Source of the DNA: Cladophialophora immunda
Taxonomy: Eukaryota; Ascomycota; Eurotiomycetes; Chaetothyriales; Herpotrichiellaceae
Direction: 5' to 3'
DNA length: 64,000 nt
Assembly: GCF_000835495.1 (NCBI RefSeq)
Contig: NW_015622544.1
Coordinates: 825,704-889,703, forward strand
This document shows, one piece after another, positions 1 through 11,977 of this stretch (position 1 is the stretch's first letter; each line of letters opens with the position of its first letter). The notes under the pieces were generated by a model. That model did not search any database, was not told where the DNA came from, and was given only the letters and a program-made list of their open reading frames with translations. A program made the position numbers and the translations under genes.

Positions 1-162
1 ATTCCGCCTGCAGACAACTTCTACCATGACTACTCTGACCTGCGCTCTCCGATCCTGACTCAGTCCGTCCTCTCGCCTGTCTACACCATCGTCCAGAGTC
101 CGGAGTTCCTCTCAGACTTCTCCCGTACCATCCTCCCATTTTTTGATCTGATACCTTGGATA

Positions 163-972
163 ATGGCCGCGATACTTGGTGGTGGGGGTGAAGACGGCCT
201 CGGCCAGTTGGGACAGTTTCCACTCGAACAATGGTTCTTTGAGATGCCGCCATGCACCCGGTACTGGACCACCGCAACTGTAATTACGTCTATTCTGTTG
301 CAATGCAAAGTCATCACGCCTTTTCAGTTGTTCTATTCGTGGCGCGCAGTTTACTATAAGTCTCAGGTGGGTGCACATGTCTCCAAGACCGAAGCGGGCA
401 CTTACTGATTCTCCCAGTATTGGCGACTATTAACTACATTCATATACTTTGGTCCTCCGTCACTGGACCTGGCCTTCCACGTCTTCTTCCTTCAGCGATA
501 TTCTCGACTGTTAGAACAAGGTTCTGGGCCTTCACCTGCGGTCTTCTCTTGGCTGCTATTATACGCATGCACATCACTGCTGGCCTTGAGCTCCCTCACC
601 ACCTCCATCCCATTTCTGGGTTCAGCGCTATCAAGTACTCTTGTATACATCTGGTCACGACGTAACCCCGACACCCGACTGAGTTTCCTCGGTGTGCTCG
701 TCTTCACCGCGCCTTATCTCCCTTGGGTTCTGATGGCCTTCCACATGTTTATGCACGGCAGCATTCCCAAGGATGAGATACTTGGTGTGATTGTTGGTCA
801 CGTCTATTACTTCTTTGCGGATGTTTGGCCCGGACTGCATGATGGCCAACGACCGATGGATCCTCCTGATTTTTGGGTCCGCTTATGGGAGGGCCGACGA
901 GGAGAAACTGGCGTTCGAAACATTGATGGTGACGTGGCGGCCGCAGCTGCTCGGCCGGGCGAAGTACGATGA
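163..972 (+). CDS. Derlin (Der1-like ER membrane protein)
   Basis: Derlins are rhomboid-like pseudoproteases of the ER membrane that help move misfolded proteins to the cytosol for degradation (ERAD). Two exons, 163-366 and 418-972, joined across a 51-nt GT-AG intron in phase 0, give 252 residues, a normal Derlin length. The N-terminal MPPCTRYW block, the WSRRNP block, the following LPWVLM segment and the GVIVGHVYYF block are Derlin hallmarks that I recognise. Several hydrophobic segments are evident. The C-terminal tail after DVWP is short and Ala/Gly-rich, with no obvious Cdc48-binding SHP box. The ATG at 163 is preceded by about 10 residues more than usual, Gly-rich, so a start slightly downstream cannot be excluded. 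No close neighbour suggests an operon-like role. Confidence 0.9.
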
Positions 973-3671
973 TCTCAAGCGAGACCTTGGATTTGCACAG
1001 AGTTGAATCCCTCGTCCTGTCGCGGCCAGGATGATGACGCCAATAGAACCTCCACTGCGATCTGCACATAGACATCGCGAAACAGAATAGATCTGTCATT
1101 ACCACAAATCTCCAGGTTTATCTGAATACGAATATCAACCTATCATTTTCGTCAATTTGCCTCTGAGTAGCTCCCGGTGCATGTCAAGACTCAGAATCGG
1201 TTGAGCGCCAGAGGTCGTCATTACTGGCGGTGCTCTTCTGACCCAGGAGCACACCAGTCTATCTTTGACATCTTGGCGACTTAACAATACCATAAGCCTC
1301 ACCCAGGAGCACACATTTCCAGTTCTGCAGTACAGAAATAAAATCACCGAGGACCAAAAAAACAAAAACTTACACACGAAGCAGCTCGACCCCGGTGGGA
1401 GCTGGTTGCGTGGTAAGAGAAGCTCACCCCTTTCGAGGTTGGTTTTTCCCGGTTCGGATTTGTCGTTGCTTGCTTATTTCAATCCCGCTGGTGATGTCCC
1501 TTCTTGTGAGAAGGGACCAACCTCAGCCGGGTTGAGAATCAGTCAAGTGTGACTGGATTCCCTCAGAACAGGAAAGGCGGCCACAACCCGGGAAACAGAG
1601 CCCAATAGCTGTGCACGCAGATGGATATTTCATCCAACTGGTGTACACAAGCCATTGGGCTTTGCACCCCGAATTGTTGGACAGAATTGCTGGTCAATAA
1701 TATATCAAACAATCACAAGAGCCCACTTCACTGGGGAGAGAGAATCACATGATAACATGCGGCTTGCTTTGTTTGACGAGGCTGAAACATTTCGACCTTT
1801 GCAGATCAACTCAATAGCCGCAACATCAGGCGACCGAATCAGCCTGAGTCGACCCCTTCGACTGTTGATCTGATCATGATCATTGCGCTCTACTACTACT
1901 ATTCTCTCCAATTATTACTCGGCAGGAAGTCGGATACAACTTCACAAATGAGTGCGCACAGTTGATACGCCTAGCGCCAAAGTTTCCCAGACTCTGCGAT
2001 TTGTCCCCATATTGGAACATCCTAAACTTCTGCACGAGCAGAGGCACATGGACGGTTCATTCATCATCAGCAATAGCAAACGAGCAAAATTGAGAGCTGG
2101 TTGGCCATCCACGTCCTTCAATCAAATTTTCCAGAAATACGTGGCCCACAAGTCGAGAAATATCCATGGGTTCCATCAAAACACCGCAGAACTGGATGGA
2201 TCCGTGCTACACCAAAGTTTGATGCTTTCCTGGTCTCTGCGACTTTCCATCGGATCTGCTGTGAACCACCGTTTCTCCTTTGAATACGGTATGGGAACGG
2301 GGTCTCTTGATGGTGCATGTCTTTTGTGAGGTCTCTACTGGGTTGATCTCGAGGCTGGGCGGTTGTCTATAAATACAGGCTCTGCCCTCGACGAATCCGC
2401 AATATTTTCTTCCCTCTTCTCATACTCACATTGCTTCCCTTACAACCCCCTCTACTTTATATCTCTCTTTGTCTTTCTTAGCTCTTATCTTACGCTTTGC
2501 AACCCCTCCTCCTTCTACCCTGTGCTTGTGCCCTGTCGCTTTGCCCCATAGCATTGCCTTGTGCCACGCCTGCTGCCCTGTGCTTGAGCCCCTGTCGCTT
2601 TGCCTTGTGCTGGTGCCCCCTGTCGCTTTGCCCTGTGCCTTGCCCTGTCGCATTGCCTTGAGTGTGCCCAGCCCTGTCGCATTGCCCTGTGTGCCTTGCC
2701 TTGGCTCTCTTCCTCCTAGCCTCCTGGCCTCTGTCCATCTTTCTTGGACCTCTACATATCCTTACCACCATCAACATCCTATTCTTATCCTCACATATCC
2801 TTACCTCCTCCTATTCTTATCCTCACATTATCTTAATCCACAAACAGATTTCTGTCTCCTCAGATTCTGTCCACAATGTGTGCGTCTCTCTGTGCCTTGG
2901 CACATTGAAACCATCAATCTTTTGTTCACACAACTATTTGCGTCTATGGCCTTCCCACTGCCGCCACTGATGCATCATGACTCTTTTTCATCATTGTCCT
3001 CTTTGCCTTGTTGCAAAGCATTGGAGAAGAAGTTTGCATGTACGTACCTCGACCACTCTCGTGGCAGGTGGCAGGTTCTGGTGTGAAAGGGAGGGAGAGA
3101 ATGCAGGTGTGAAGGAGAGTAAGGAGGGGCGGGGGAGAGAGGGCGGTGCTTGCATGGTTGTTGACTGGCTGATTGACTGTCGACGGCATCCTGTCCGTCA
3201 CTCGTTGAGGTTGTTCTCCCACCGAGAGCATGCCCTGGAGTAACCGCTCTGGTGTCCTCGACACATCACGAACGACAGCCACTCACTTGAAGCAGCACAA
3301 ATCACGTCAACGGAGCAAGACACGGGAATGAGATGCAGTGAAAGTGCACAAGTAGCGGACGTGCAAAAGTGTCTAGTACTACTCCAGTCATGCATGTTCC
3401 TTCGTTTGCTCTATGGGACCTATTGAGGGCAAGCAAGAGCGAGCGTAGAAGTTTGTGGGTCTATCTGTCTTGCTATGTCGGGAGAGGAAGAAACATTACT
3501 CTGCTTGCGAGCCGTGCGTCAAGCTTTTCAGCCGAGAGTAGGTCTTCCGTGCTGGTCATCTTATCACGCATAACATCCACCTGTCATCCGGTCTGTCATT
3601 GTTGGTATCATGATCACATCCGCTCAACCAGGAGCACGTCTTGCAACTGCGGCATCATCGAACGCACAGCT
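973..3671. other. gene-poor interval with low-complexity CT-rich part
   Basis: I see no convincing gene here. Open frames at 1265-1552 and 1952-2329 show no recognisable domain, and several candidates lack ATG. From about 2400 to 2860 the + strand is pyrimidine-rich and contains an irregular minisatellite (listed separately). The remainder is presumably the 3' flank of the Derlin gene and the 3' flank of the eEF1B-gamma gene. Confidence 0.5.
2531..2690 (+). repeat. irregular minisatellite, CCTGTCGC(T/A)TTGCC core
   Basis: Five copies of the 14-base core CCTGTCGC(T/A)TTGCC start near 2532, 2591, 2619, 2644 and 2673. The last three intervals are 25-29 bases and the first is about 59, so the array is degenerate. 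The spacers are also C/T/G-rich (TGTGCTTG, TGTGCC). The array lies in a non-coding stretch. It can be read as an open frame on both strands, which is a compositional effect. Confidence 0.6.
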
Positions 3672-5240
3672 TTATTTGAAGACCTTGCCATCAGCCCACT
3701 CGTATGTCTTGCCATTGACCTCGATTGGCTTGTCCCAGGACCACTGGTTCTCGAGGAATTCCTTGTCTTCGGGCTTGCTGGGATCAAGCTTGGTGAACTC
3801 GTAGCTCTCCCAGTCGGGGGCGACGTCGAATGCGGGTAGAGCCTCGTCACCACGGACCAAGAAAGCGCCCTGAATGACTGAATCGTTGGCCTGGCCGTAC
3901 ACAGAGGCAGCGCCAAAGAGGTATTTGCGGGAAGCCTCCAAACGGTTGAAGAATCCACCTGGTGCAGCCGTTAGCTAAATGTTTGACAGTGAAGGTCCTT
4001 GAACGCAGAGGAAAGCCTTACCGATGAGGTTGGACGACATGAAAGTCAACGTCAACTCATCGTTGTACTTGTAATCAATCTTCCACAATGAGTACTCGTC
4101 CGGCTTGTAGTGCTCCCAGAACCAAGGCAGCGCCACGGAACGAGTATCCTCATTGGAATACTTTCTCTTCCAGTCATCGAGAATGAGAGTCGGCTTCGGC
4201 AGTGCCTCGAGAGGATGCTTGGCTTTGACCTCTGGTTTGGCCTCTTCCTCTTCCTCTGCCTCCTCCGGGGCGGGCTTCTTCTCCTTCTTCTCAGGTGCAG
4301 CAGCAGGGGCCTTAGCTGGCTTTGCTTCCTTCTTGGGTGGGGTATACTTCACGGCCTCTTCAATCATGATTGGCTCAGCAACAATGGCCTTCCAGATGGG
4401 CTGGTTGGTGATGGTCTCAAACCAACGCGTGGTGGTGGGGTTCTCTGCACGCCATTCCTTGTCGAGGACGTATTGGAAGCCACGAGACATTTGCGAGGTC
4501 ACGTAGAGGTCTGCAAGGGTGATACGCTCTCCAACCAGGAAGGTGTGGACAAGGAAGTGTTGTTCGAGAGCATGGATAGCATCAAGAGCAGCCTTCTTGT
4601 GGTCATCAACTGACTTCTTATTGTAGGCAACTTTGCCAATCAAGGGGCTGAACCAGCCAGAGAGGTTGGGGAGGATTTCGCTGTTGGAGAAGGACATCCA
4701 TCGCACAATGGAAGCATAGTCTTGCTTGGTCTTTCCAAGGAGAGTGGTCTTGTCGTTCTGCGAAGCGACTGTGACAGATTGTCAGTGGGGTTTCCGGTTG
4801 TTAACGATGTGATTAGGGGCACAAAACAAGGTTTACGAGCATGGTCTCTCAGAGTACAATGTAGTCAACAAGGGTTATTCAGACAGGGATAACTGAATAT
4901 GATAATATGGCTCATCTTTGAGGGCAAGAAATGACCGAAGCACAAGGCACTGCGGGGCAAGACTCACAGTAGATGGCAATGGCAATCGACTCAGTCAAGA
5001 TGAAGCCATTGGAGCCAACAAAGGTGGGAATTCGTGACAGAGGGTTCAGCTTGCGATACTCAGGATCTGTGACCGGGGTCCTAGTCTCGACGAGCTCGAT
5101 GTCAAGGTTGTTCTCCTTTGCGACCGCCAGGAGGGCAGTGCTGCGGGCGTTTTCCTATGGATGAAGTCAGTAATGCTGGAATCTTAGTTGTAGATTTGCG
5201 TATCGCTCACCTTGTAGCCGTAGAGTTTGCCGAACGACAT
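3672..5240 (-). CDS. translation elongation factor 1B gamma (eEF1G)
   Basis: eEF1B-gamma is the structural subunit of the eEF1B complex that reloads eEF1A with GTP. Four exons (5211-5240, 4968-5154, 4022-4768, 3672-3958) join in frame through three introns to give 416 residues, typical of the family. The N-terminal part has a glutathione-transferase fold: the start MSFGKLYGYK, then NPLSRIPTFVG and LTESIAIAIY. A Lys/Glu/Ala-rich linker follows (APEKKEKKPAPEEAEEEEE region), then the C-terminal EF1G domain, starting at KHPLEALPKPTLILDDWKR and ending ADGKVFK. The first exon is only 30 nt, so it is easily missed. The gene is divergent from the mitochondrial uS9 gene, 294 bases between start codons. 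Confidence 0.95.
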
Positions 5241-5534
5241 CTTGAGTCCGTGTACAATACGTTTCAAGGGCAAAGGAGGGTTTGGAGGTGGTGGTAAGTT
5301 GTCATGAGTAAAGTCACAAACAAAATTTTGAGGTCAGTGACAGTTCCGCTTTTTGCAGCGCAGGCTCTCAAAAAAGCTTGGCGGAATGTGTGCCCGAAGT
5401 CCAAGCTCCAACCTCACAAACTTCTTCGTCAGGGCTCCATTCGATTCGCGTTGGAATTTCCCATGCAATCGATTCGGAAACTATGATCTTTCACGGTATT
5501 TGTTTCAGCAGGTGATAATCGCCTCTCATAGAGC
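5241..5534. promoter_or_regulatory. shared divergent promoter region, eEF1G / uS9m
   Basis: Only 294 bases separate the start codons of two oppositely transcribed translation genes, so both must take promoter elements from here or from each other's 5' parts. I see no unambiguous TATA box or named operator. This is inferred from gene layout. Confidence 0.5.
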
Positions 5535-6528
5535 ATGGCGCGACCTTCAGCGCGGGCCTTGCCGCCCACGCTCTCATGGATGTGTCGAAAGTGTCGACTT
5601 CACGACAAAATCCAATTGACAGCTCATCGTCAATGGATCCAGCCTCTCGGACATCACCAGAGCTTCTCTACGACAAAATATTCCGCCGCAGAGGTCCAGA
5701 TCCATGCTGCACCTGAGATAGACCTTGATGACTCTACGTCTCTTCCCGCCCGAATACTTCCACGGTCTCCCTCCTATTTCACGGCCTCTCCAGTTTTCAA
5801 CGATCACCTCTTGCTGTTACAATCACTTGTCAAGAAACATGCATCGTTACCCACAGCTCCTCCAGACCAGATACTGCGGCCTGCTTGGCTGAAACTCAAT
5901 CAATACCGAAGCTCCACGGGCGAACAGGTGGCTGCTTCAAAGTATTCAAAAGTGCTGGTGCTCCTGACGAGATTAAACAAGATCCATCCCAGATACTGTC
6001 CCAAGGAAGTCAAGCAAATACTGTCACGATTTCGACGCCCTGGCTCGGAAGAGATACAGAAGGCAAAGCCTGGGAGGATCGACGAGTATGGCAGATCTGT
6101 CGGCATAGGACGAAGGAAAGAGTCTTCAGCGAAGGTGTATCTGGTGGAAGGCACAGGAGACGTCCTGGTCAACGGACGCAGCATCGTTCAAGCATTCCCA
6201 CGGCCCCACGACCGAGAGAGCGCACTGTGGGCGTTGAAGATCACACAAAGAATGGACAAGTACAACGTTTTTGCATTGGTATCGGGAGGGGGGATCACTG
6301 GTCAGGCCGAGTCCATCACATTGGCTCTTGCCAAGGCTCTTCTGGTACACGAACCAGCTCTCAAGCCAGCTCTGCGACGAGGTAAGCGATGTTTGTTCCA
6401 GCTGTGTTTGTTCTCAGTCTCTAATTCTTAAACCAGCCGGCTGTGTTACTTCGGATCCCAGACGCGTCGAACGAAAGAAGCCCGGTCGACTCAAGGCACG
6501 CAAGAAGCCAGCTTGGGTCAAACGTTGA
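5535..6528 (+). CDS. MRPS9: mitochondrial small-subunit ribosomal protein uS9m
   Basis: This protein is a component of the mitochondrial ribosome small subunit, reaching the decoding centre through its basic C-terminal tail. Exons 5535-6381 and 6437-6528 join over a 55-nt intron (GGTAAG...CCAG) to give 312 residues. The N-terminal 90 residues, rich in Arg/Ser/Thr, look like a mitochondrial targeting region. The S9 domain starts near residue 180 with YGRSVGIGRRKESSAKVYL, includes LVNGRSI and GGGITGQAESITLALAKAL, and ends in the universal basic tail RRVERKKPGRLKARKKP, then AWVKR instead of the bacterial FSKR. Without the intron the tail would be lost, which supports the splice. Neighbour: divergent from eEF1G. 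Confidence 0.95.
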
Positions 6529-9500
6529 GCCGTCGAGGTCTGCCAGTGGTACTTGTGTGTACATCAGTGTATCAATGCCCAGTGTATACCAGAGTCTATC
6601 TAGTAGAGATCCATGTCAGATCGTTGTGCAACTAGATGACGATCCTCCCACCTGCAGATGGCAAAGAGGTGGAGGACTCGGATCTGTGGTAATTGCGATG
6701 GTTTCAATCTGGGGGAATCTTCTGGTTCGTGCCTCCTCGAGGGAGTATCGTGTAATTCTGACATGAATTTTATGGCACGGTACAACGGCGCAACATGCTG
6801 CATGAAGAAATCCGGTGCCAGACTACCTCATCGCCGTTGTAAGACCTTATCAGCCCTGTAGGCAGAGTAACACAGCCACGACTCGGTGTAGACAGATGGT
6901 GTTGGTTGGCGCAGTACGAGGTACTTGCATTGACGCTCCTCACGTGCCTCGAGTCCGATACCTGCGCCATCTTTGAATTTGTTTTGATCCCGGCATGTCG
7001 CGTCGCACCAAGTCATGTCATTGCTCTGGTTGCCCTTTTGATTCTGACTACGCCAATCTCACCATAACGGAGGGTCTACCAACAGTCTCAACGCTCCTGC
7101 AAGCGAGATGTCAGATCTCCCAGCGAGGCCCCGTGATATATCCTGCAGTCGACACCGTCGTGATGATCCCCTAAGCGAGATTCTGGCAGATCCCTCTGCA
7201 AGACTTCGGCGTGGTGGAAGACGGACTTGCACATGTCGAACCACCATCACCCATCAAAGCCTAGCCCGCGCCCTGCACGGCGCACGCAACTTCGCAGATA
7301 CCTCGAACGAGTGATTTGCATCCTGGGTTCCGTGGAGCCGTTGCTCGAGAGATTCGCCCTCCCAAGGTTGCCTCGGAAATCGTCTTCCAGAAGAGCCGTC
7401 GGACCTGTCTTCGACCTGAAACGCGTGTCCAAAATCTGACGAGTACCTACTTTAGATGGGCAGTGTTCGAACCTCAGCATAAGCACCACGGGGAATCCGC
7501 CGAGTGCCCGCCAGCAATCCAAGGCTCGCTGATCGCCGTCGCGTACCAGACTCAAGGGCTCTAGCACTCCGAGTATGGAGAATGCGCACGACATACCCTT
7601 CCCCGACGGCCTTCGTGCAGCTCGCGTCATGATACCGCACCAACAGTTTGTTTTCGAGTACGGTCGATGTCAAGAAGGACCGAGCCACAAAGGACATGAA
7701 ACGGAGCGCTGAAACGCGCCCTCTAAGCCACACGCTAAACGGAGCCTGTTGACTCCAGGATGATCCATAGTTCCAGTGCGGCTCGGAAATACACATCGAA
7801 CAACCCCGCCAGAGCAGTTGAAGATGCGCATCGGCATTTATGACCACCGCCACGCCTGTGAACCCGTTTGGACCATACTCGACTGCAAGGCCAGAAGTCA
7901 GAATGGGTTCAATCTTACGAATTTCCATAAAAAATTTGGGATGCTGCTGCCCGGTTGCGGGGATCTTTTGGGAACCTAAACCACCCAAGGAACCAGGTGT
8001 GAAACACATGCATGCTGCAGGACTCCTTGTTCCCACTCCGCCGCTGTCACACGGATATGCCAATAATGCGTCTGAAATTATGTCAAAGATATCATTGGCG
8101 TGAGAGTTCAAGGCCACCTTGTCGCGTCCGCGCAGATGCATACAGCATGCAGGTCCAGCCTCAGGGACGAAATTGGTGCCATAGCAACAAGTGGGCGCCT
8201 TGGTTCACGCTGCATGACCCGGAGATTGTTACTGGGTACTGATGTGGGAAGAAATCAAAAATCACATAATGTTTTAACGAGCGGTGCTCTGAATACGAAG
8301 GGAGCATGTGCACACGGGAAGCAAACGTGGCTTCAACGACCGTATGACAGGTCAGGCGTGGGGGATTTCCAATGCATCCATCTCTCACAGGCACATCACT
8401 CACACTTCACGGCGATAGCTGACAGCTCGCCAGATCTTTGGGTCGATGTTATCTTTGTTGCCATCCGACTGGCCAGTAAGGCTCGGCTCGATAACGCCTC
8501 CAGATCGATGGATGTCAGGTACACGAACCGACATATTAAACGTCGGGATGGAAAGGCATGGAGACGTCAAACAAATGCCCTTGGCTTGTTCACTCAACAT
8601 TGTTGGACAACTGCCTTTGGATATGGATTCATTATTGGGACGATTTCCAAGCCAGAGTAATGCTGACTACGACGGTGCTACACAATGTTATTCTTTCGGA
8701 AACCCTGTCCACTGCCTACCTAGAAGACTCGTTTCGCGACAGGACAGGAGCCCATGTGTTTGGGCCGTCACCTCCCGTCTCCTCAATCAAGGCACCATCA
8801 CAATTGGTTGTGTTCAAGGGATCTTGGCTGGAGGAGTCGTGTGCACACAGGCCCGGTACAGTTCTAGCATCGATCGAATCCTTAGAAACGGTGCCGTCCG
8901 TCAAACAGTGGTCGTGCAGCTGACCATTGGCTCTGTGTGACACCACACATCCCCGAGTCGGACTCGAGGGGTCTCTATGATAATTCCCTGAGGATCCAGC
9001 AGCGGCCCCAAGAGGTGCCCCGGCACCGCGAGCATACCCTTCCAGCTGAGGTCGAGCACTCTGGACTTGTCGTCTTGGTGAATGGCTGCTTCTAGAGCAT
9101 CGTCTGGAGCTTCTCCCACCTGCGCGAAATCCCGGCCACGACGGGGCAGCCAATCCTTATGCCTGGGACCAGCTCTGGTGCGGACGTTTTGGAAGACTGG
9201 GCTCCAACCAGGTGTCATGCCCCCCTGCTTGATGTTCCTCGGGCGCCACACTCTAAATCTCGCCTGGCGCTCCGGCAGGTGGGTGCCAGTGGCAGACTAA
9301 GATGCAAGCCTTGTCAGACCACTGGCTAGTCCAGCTCCCTTGCGCTTGATGAGAACGCCCCTCGGCCTTTAGCGAACCCCTTGCAAAGGTCCTGGAACAG
9401 ATCCACCGGCGGGGACGTCATGCCCATTCAGATGCTTCTTTTGCCTGGTTTTGCCCATGGGTCGCCACCCCATCCTGACGCTTGCGAGGGTGTCATCATC

Positions 9501-10778
9501 CAGCATCCATGAACCTTGGGCAGCGTCGCCAAATGCGCGCTGGGAGGTGACAGCTTGATTCTGAAGCCCTACAGCAGCGAACTGACCGGGCGGGAATTTC
9601 CTGCAGAGCTCGAACCCGACGCCCAGAGGTGATCTCCAACAGGCTGGCCTCTTCGAAATGGACCCTTTGGCATTCGCCCCCAGGCCGAGGTGGGCATCTC
9701 TGTCCTCCTGTGGCGCTGCCCACTTCAAAAGACTTTTCTCTTTGACACCCGGCAAGAAACGCCTTGCTTGCTCTGCTGGACCTTGGTGAAAAAAAACGAC
9801 ATCACCGGCCGCGCTGAGAGGAGTTAACTTTGACGTACCAGGAACGAGCGACCCATCGATTACTGCCATGCGGTATCTGCGCCATTCCCCATCCAAGTCT
9901 CCTTGGTTAAAGTGTTTATTATTGATTTGACTCGTGCGCACTTTCGCCTGCCACGGCAGCTGCACCTCAGGCCTCTTTTTGTATACATTGCGTTTCCTCC
10001 ACAACTCCAAAGGTACCTGGGTCTTCTTCTTCCTTATGCTACCGAACGCTCCTTTACTATTTCTTTCGTACGATCCTTTGCTCCATGTACTTGCGTTCGT
10101 GTCTTGACCTTCGATCTATTCCGTCTATCCACCCTTCTTGACGCCACTAACCCCCACTATCCTTCATCCAACTCGTCCACACTGTACGAACCCTTGGGCG
10201 CGAGACGTTTTCTTTGGCTGTTGACCCGGAGGAGCATATCCTGAGACCATTCGCCGAACGTCCATGTGCGGCGGAAGTCGCCGTGTACTCATTTGTGCGT
10301 GACCCAACGACTGGCGACGTGGGCGCTCGAATCGAGAGAACAGAACAGCGACCGAACGTCCAACCACGGACACTCCATCCGCCGGTCCATCCAGCACATT
10401 ATTTGGGGCAGGCGGCAATCCGAAACCATTTTCGCACTTTTGTTGTCGATTCTTGGGAGTCTTCACGCAGCTATAGAGGTGGCGTCGAATCTTTTCTTTC
10501 CAATATCATAGTTCTCTCTGTCTGTGAGGACTCGACCCCCACGAGACTCCGGTACACAGTCTTCTGCCGATATCACGATATCGACCTCCTGCCTCTTTCC
10601 GCCTTGTATTGGTTGTATGAGGGAACGAAGCCAGGGCAGGGGGAAAGGAGAGGCATCCGTGGTCAAGGAGGAGGTTGTCCTTCCAGGTCCATCATATCAC
10701 ATCAGAGCATACGACTTTCGGAAGGCGCAAGACTGTTTCTGTCAACCTGGCGTCGACAGCCGAGTCCGCTCTCCTTAA
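6529..10778. other. 4.2-kb gene-poor interval
   Basis: No gene here can be supported by homology that I recognise. The only long ATG-started frame is 7452-8141 on the - strand (listed separately). Other long frames (8100-8660 +, 9369-10010 -, 10214-11035 +) start at non-ATG codons or overlap the next gene. From about 10,000 to 10,200 the + strand is C/T-rich and could be the promoter/5' leader of the gene at 10779, with short upstream open frames such as one starting at 10264. The interval may be relic DNA. Confidence 0.5.
7452..8141 (-). CDS. orphan open frame, function unknown
   Basis: A single open frame of 229 codons begins with ATG at 8141 in an otherwise empty interval. I do not recognise the protein. 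It begins MHLRGRDKVALNSHANDIF and contains a Gly/Ser/Cys-rich stretch (CDSGGVGTRSPAACMC, about residues 31-46), then FMEIRKIEPILTSGLAVEYG. The C-terminal third is Arg/Ser-rich and could be random. No signal peptide or clear membrane span is visible. Length alone makes pure chance somewhat unlikely but not excluded. It could also be a remnant of a decayed gene. No supporting neighbour or splice structure was found. Confidence 0.25.
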   Translation of the reverse strand: MHLRGRDKVALNSHANDIFDIISDALLAYPCDSGGVGTRSPAACMCFTPGSLGGLGSQKIPATGQQHPKFFMEIRKIEPILTSGLAVEYGPNGFTGVAVVINADAHLQLLWRGCSMCISEPHWNYGSSWSQQAPFSVWLRGRVSALRFMSFVARSFLTSTVLENKLLVRYHDASCTKAVGEGYVVRILHTRSARALESGTRRRSASLGLLAGTRRIPRGAYAEVRTLPI

Positions 10779-11977
10779 ATGGACGGCAGCGACCGTCGGC
10801 GCACCCAGTATGGACCACCATACCAGTCACAAGCGCCATCGCGCCCACTCCCAGGAGAAACCATGGGTCCACCCTCTGCGGACAGGTTTGCGCAGCCAGC
10901 AACGCCAGCGAGAACGGATATCGGCCGATCTTCAATGACGCGACCGTATCTTTCTGGCTACGCGGGCTACGGATATCAAGACCCGCAGTATGGCAGCTCC
11001 CATTTGCAGAGCAGCAGCCCGATGCAAGGGGTTGAGATGCAATACTCGCCTGCATACATGTCGCAGGCCTCCAGACAGCAACAGATCCAAGCCTCTCCCT
11101 CTCAACAACCGCACCAGCCGTTTGCGCAGTACGCTCCTTCCTCCATGCTTCCGCCCGTTGGACCACAGGCGCTCTACGAAAGCATCCCATTCCAACAGCG
11201 ACAGACGGCAATCGAGGTGATGACCAGTCAATTTGCGATGCCCCAATACATGCAGCAGAGCGAGCATGCAGGAGCGACCCTCGGTTCCGGTCCCGCGCAG
11301 TACTTGACTTCTCAAGCAGAACAGAGCAGCTATGGACATGTGGCTGCGACTCGACCCTCGATACCTCAGTCTTACGCCGCGGGGCATGTCGACTTCCCCG
11401 TCATGGAACAACAAGAGACAGAAGCACCGGCTGTGCTGAGCGGCGTCCAAGCAGCCCTCGAAGAGGGCCTGAGAGACTACCACCAGCAGCTCAGAGCAAC
11501 TTTCGACGCGATCATTGCGGGCAGGGTAACAGCCGCCAGCGAGAAACTGCTCGCGCTCACACGGTGGCTAGTCAGCTCGGTTACTGCTTTGGGTAAGTTT
11601 AATCTTGGACGATGGGCCGTGGACACCGAATCTAATTGTTCCCAGGTCTGCACCATGATGACGAGACGAGACATGCGGAGCGCGTCGACTTCTGGCGAGA
11701 GCTGAACTTATGCTGGGAGGCCCTGGGACAAAAGCAGAAAGAAATCACAGAAGAAGCCCTGAGAACCAAGAGACAGCCCGCGGATCTCCTCTCCGCCAAC
11801 ACCATGACAAGTTTGATGAACGACTTGGTGAGCATGTGCGATCAACTCGAACAATACGGCCTCGTCGACTTCGAAATGGGGATTTGGGAAGAGCAGATCG
11901 TACATATCTTCTCCGTCTGCCTCAACCTGCTGCCTCGAGGCGGACTCAAACGACGAGGCAGTCAGAGCCCCGGTTAA
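10779..11977 (+). CDS. Gln/Pro-rich conserved-type fungal protein, unknown function
   Basis: Exons 10779-11592 and 11646-11977 join across a 53-nt intron (GTAAGT...CCCAG) in phase 1 to give 381 residues. The first 210 residues are low-complexity, rich in Gln, Pro, Ser, Tyr and Met (for example SRQQQIQASPSQQPHQ), as in intrinsically disordered regulatory proteins. From about residue 220 it becomes predicted helical: an amphipathic stretch ALEEGLRDYHQQLRATF, then the spliced junction, then FWRELNLCWEALGQKQKE and a C-terminal helix pair with SLMNDLVSMCDQLEQYGLVD. I do not recognise a named domain. A role in nuclear regulation is only a guess from the composition. The splice is well supported because the helical pattern continues across it. 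Confidence 0.75.

Noticed and set aside
2469..3086. 205-codon frame in CT-rich minisatellite region
   Set aside because: Compositional: Leu/Ser/Pro-rich reading of a repeat; both strands are open.
8100..8660. 186-codon frame on + strand
   Set aside because: Begins with GTG, overlaps the opposite frame 7452-8141, and shows no motif.
9369..10010. 213-codon frame on - strand
   Set aside because: It begins with TTG rather than ATG, and has no recognised domain.
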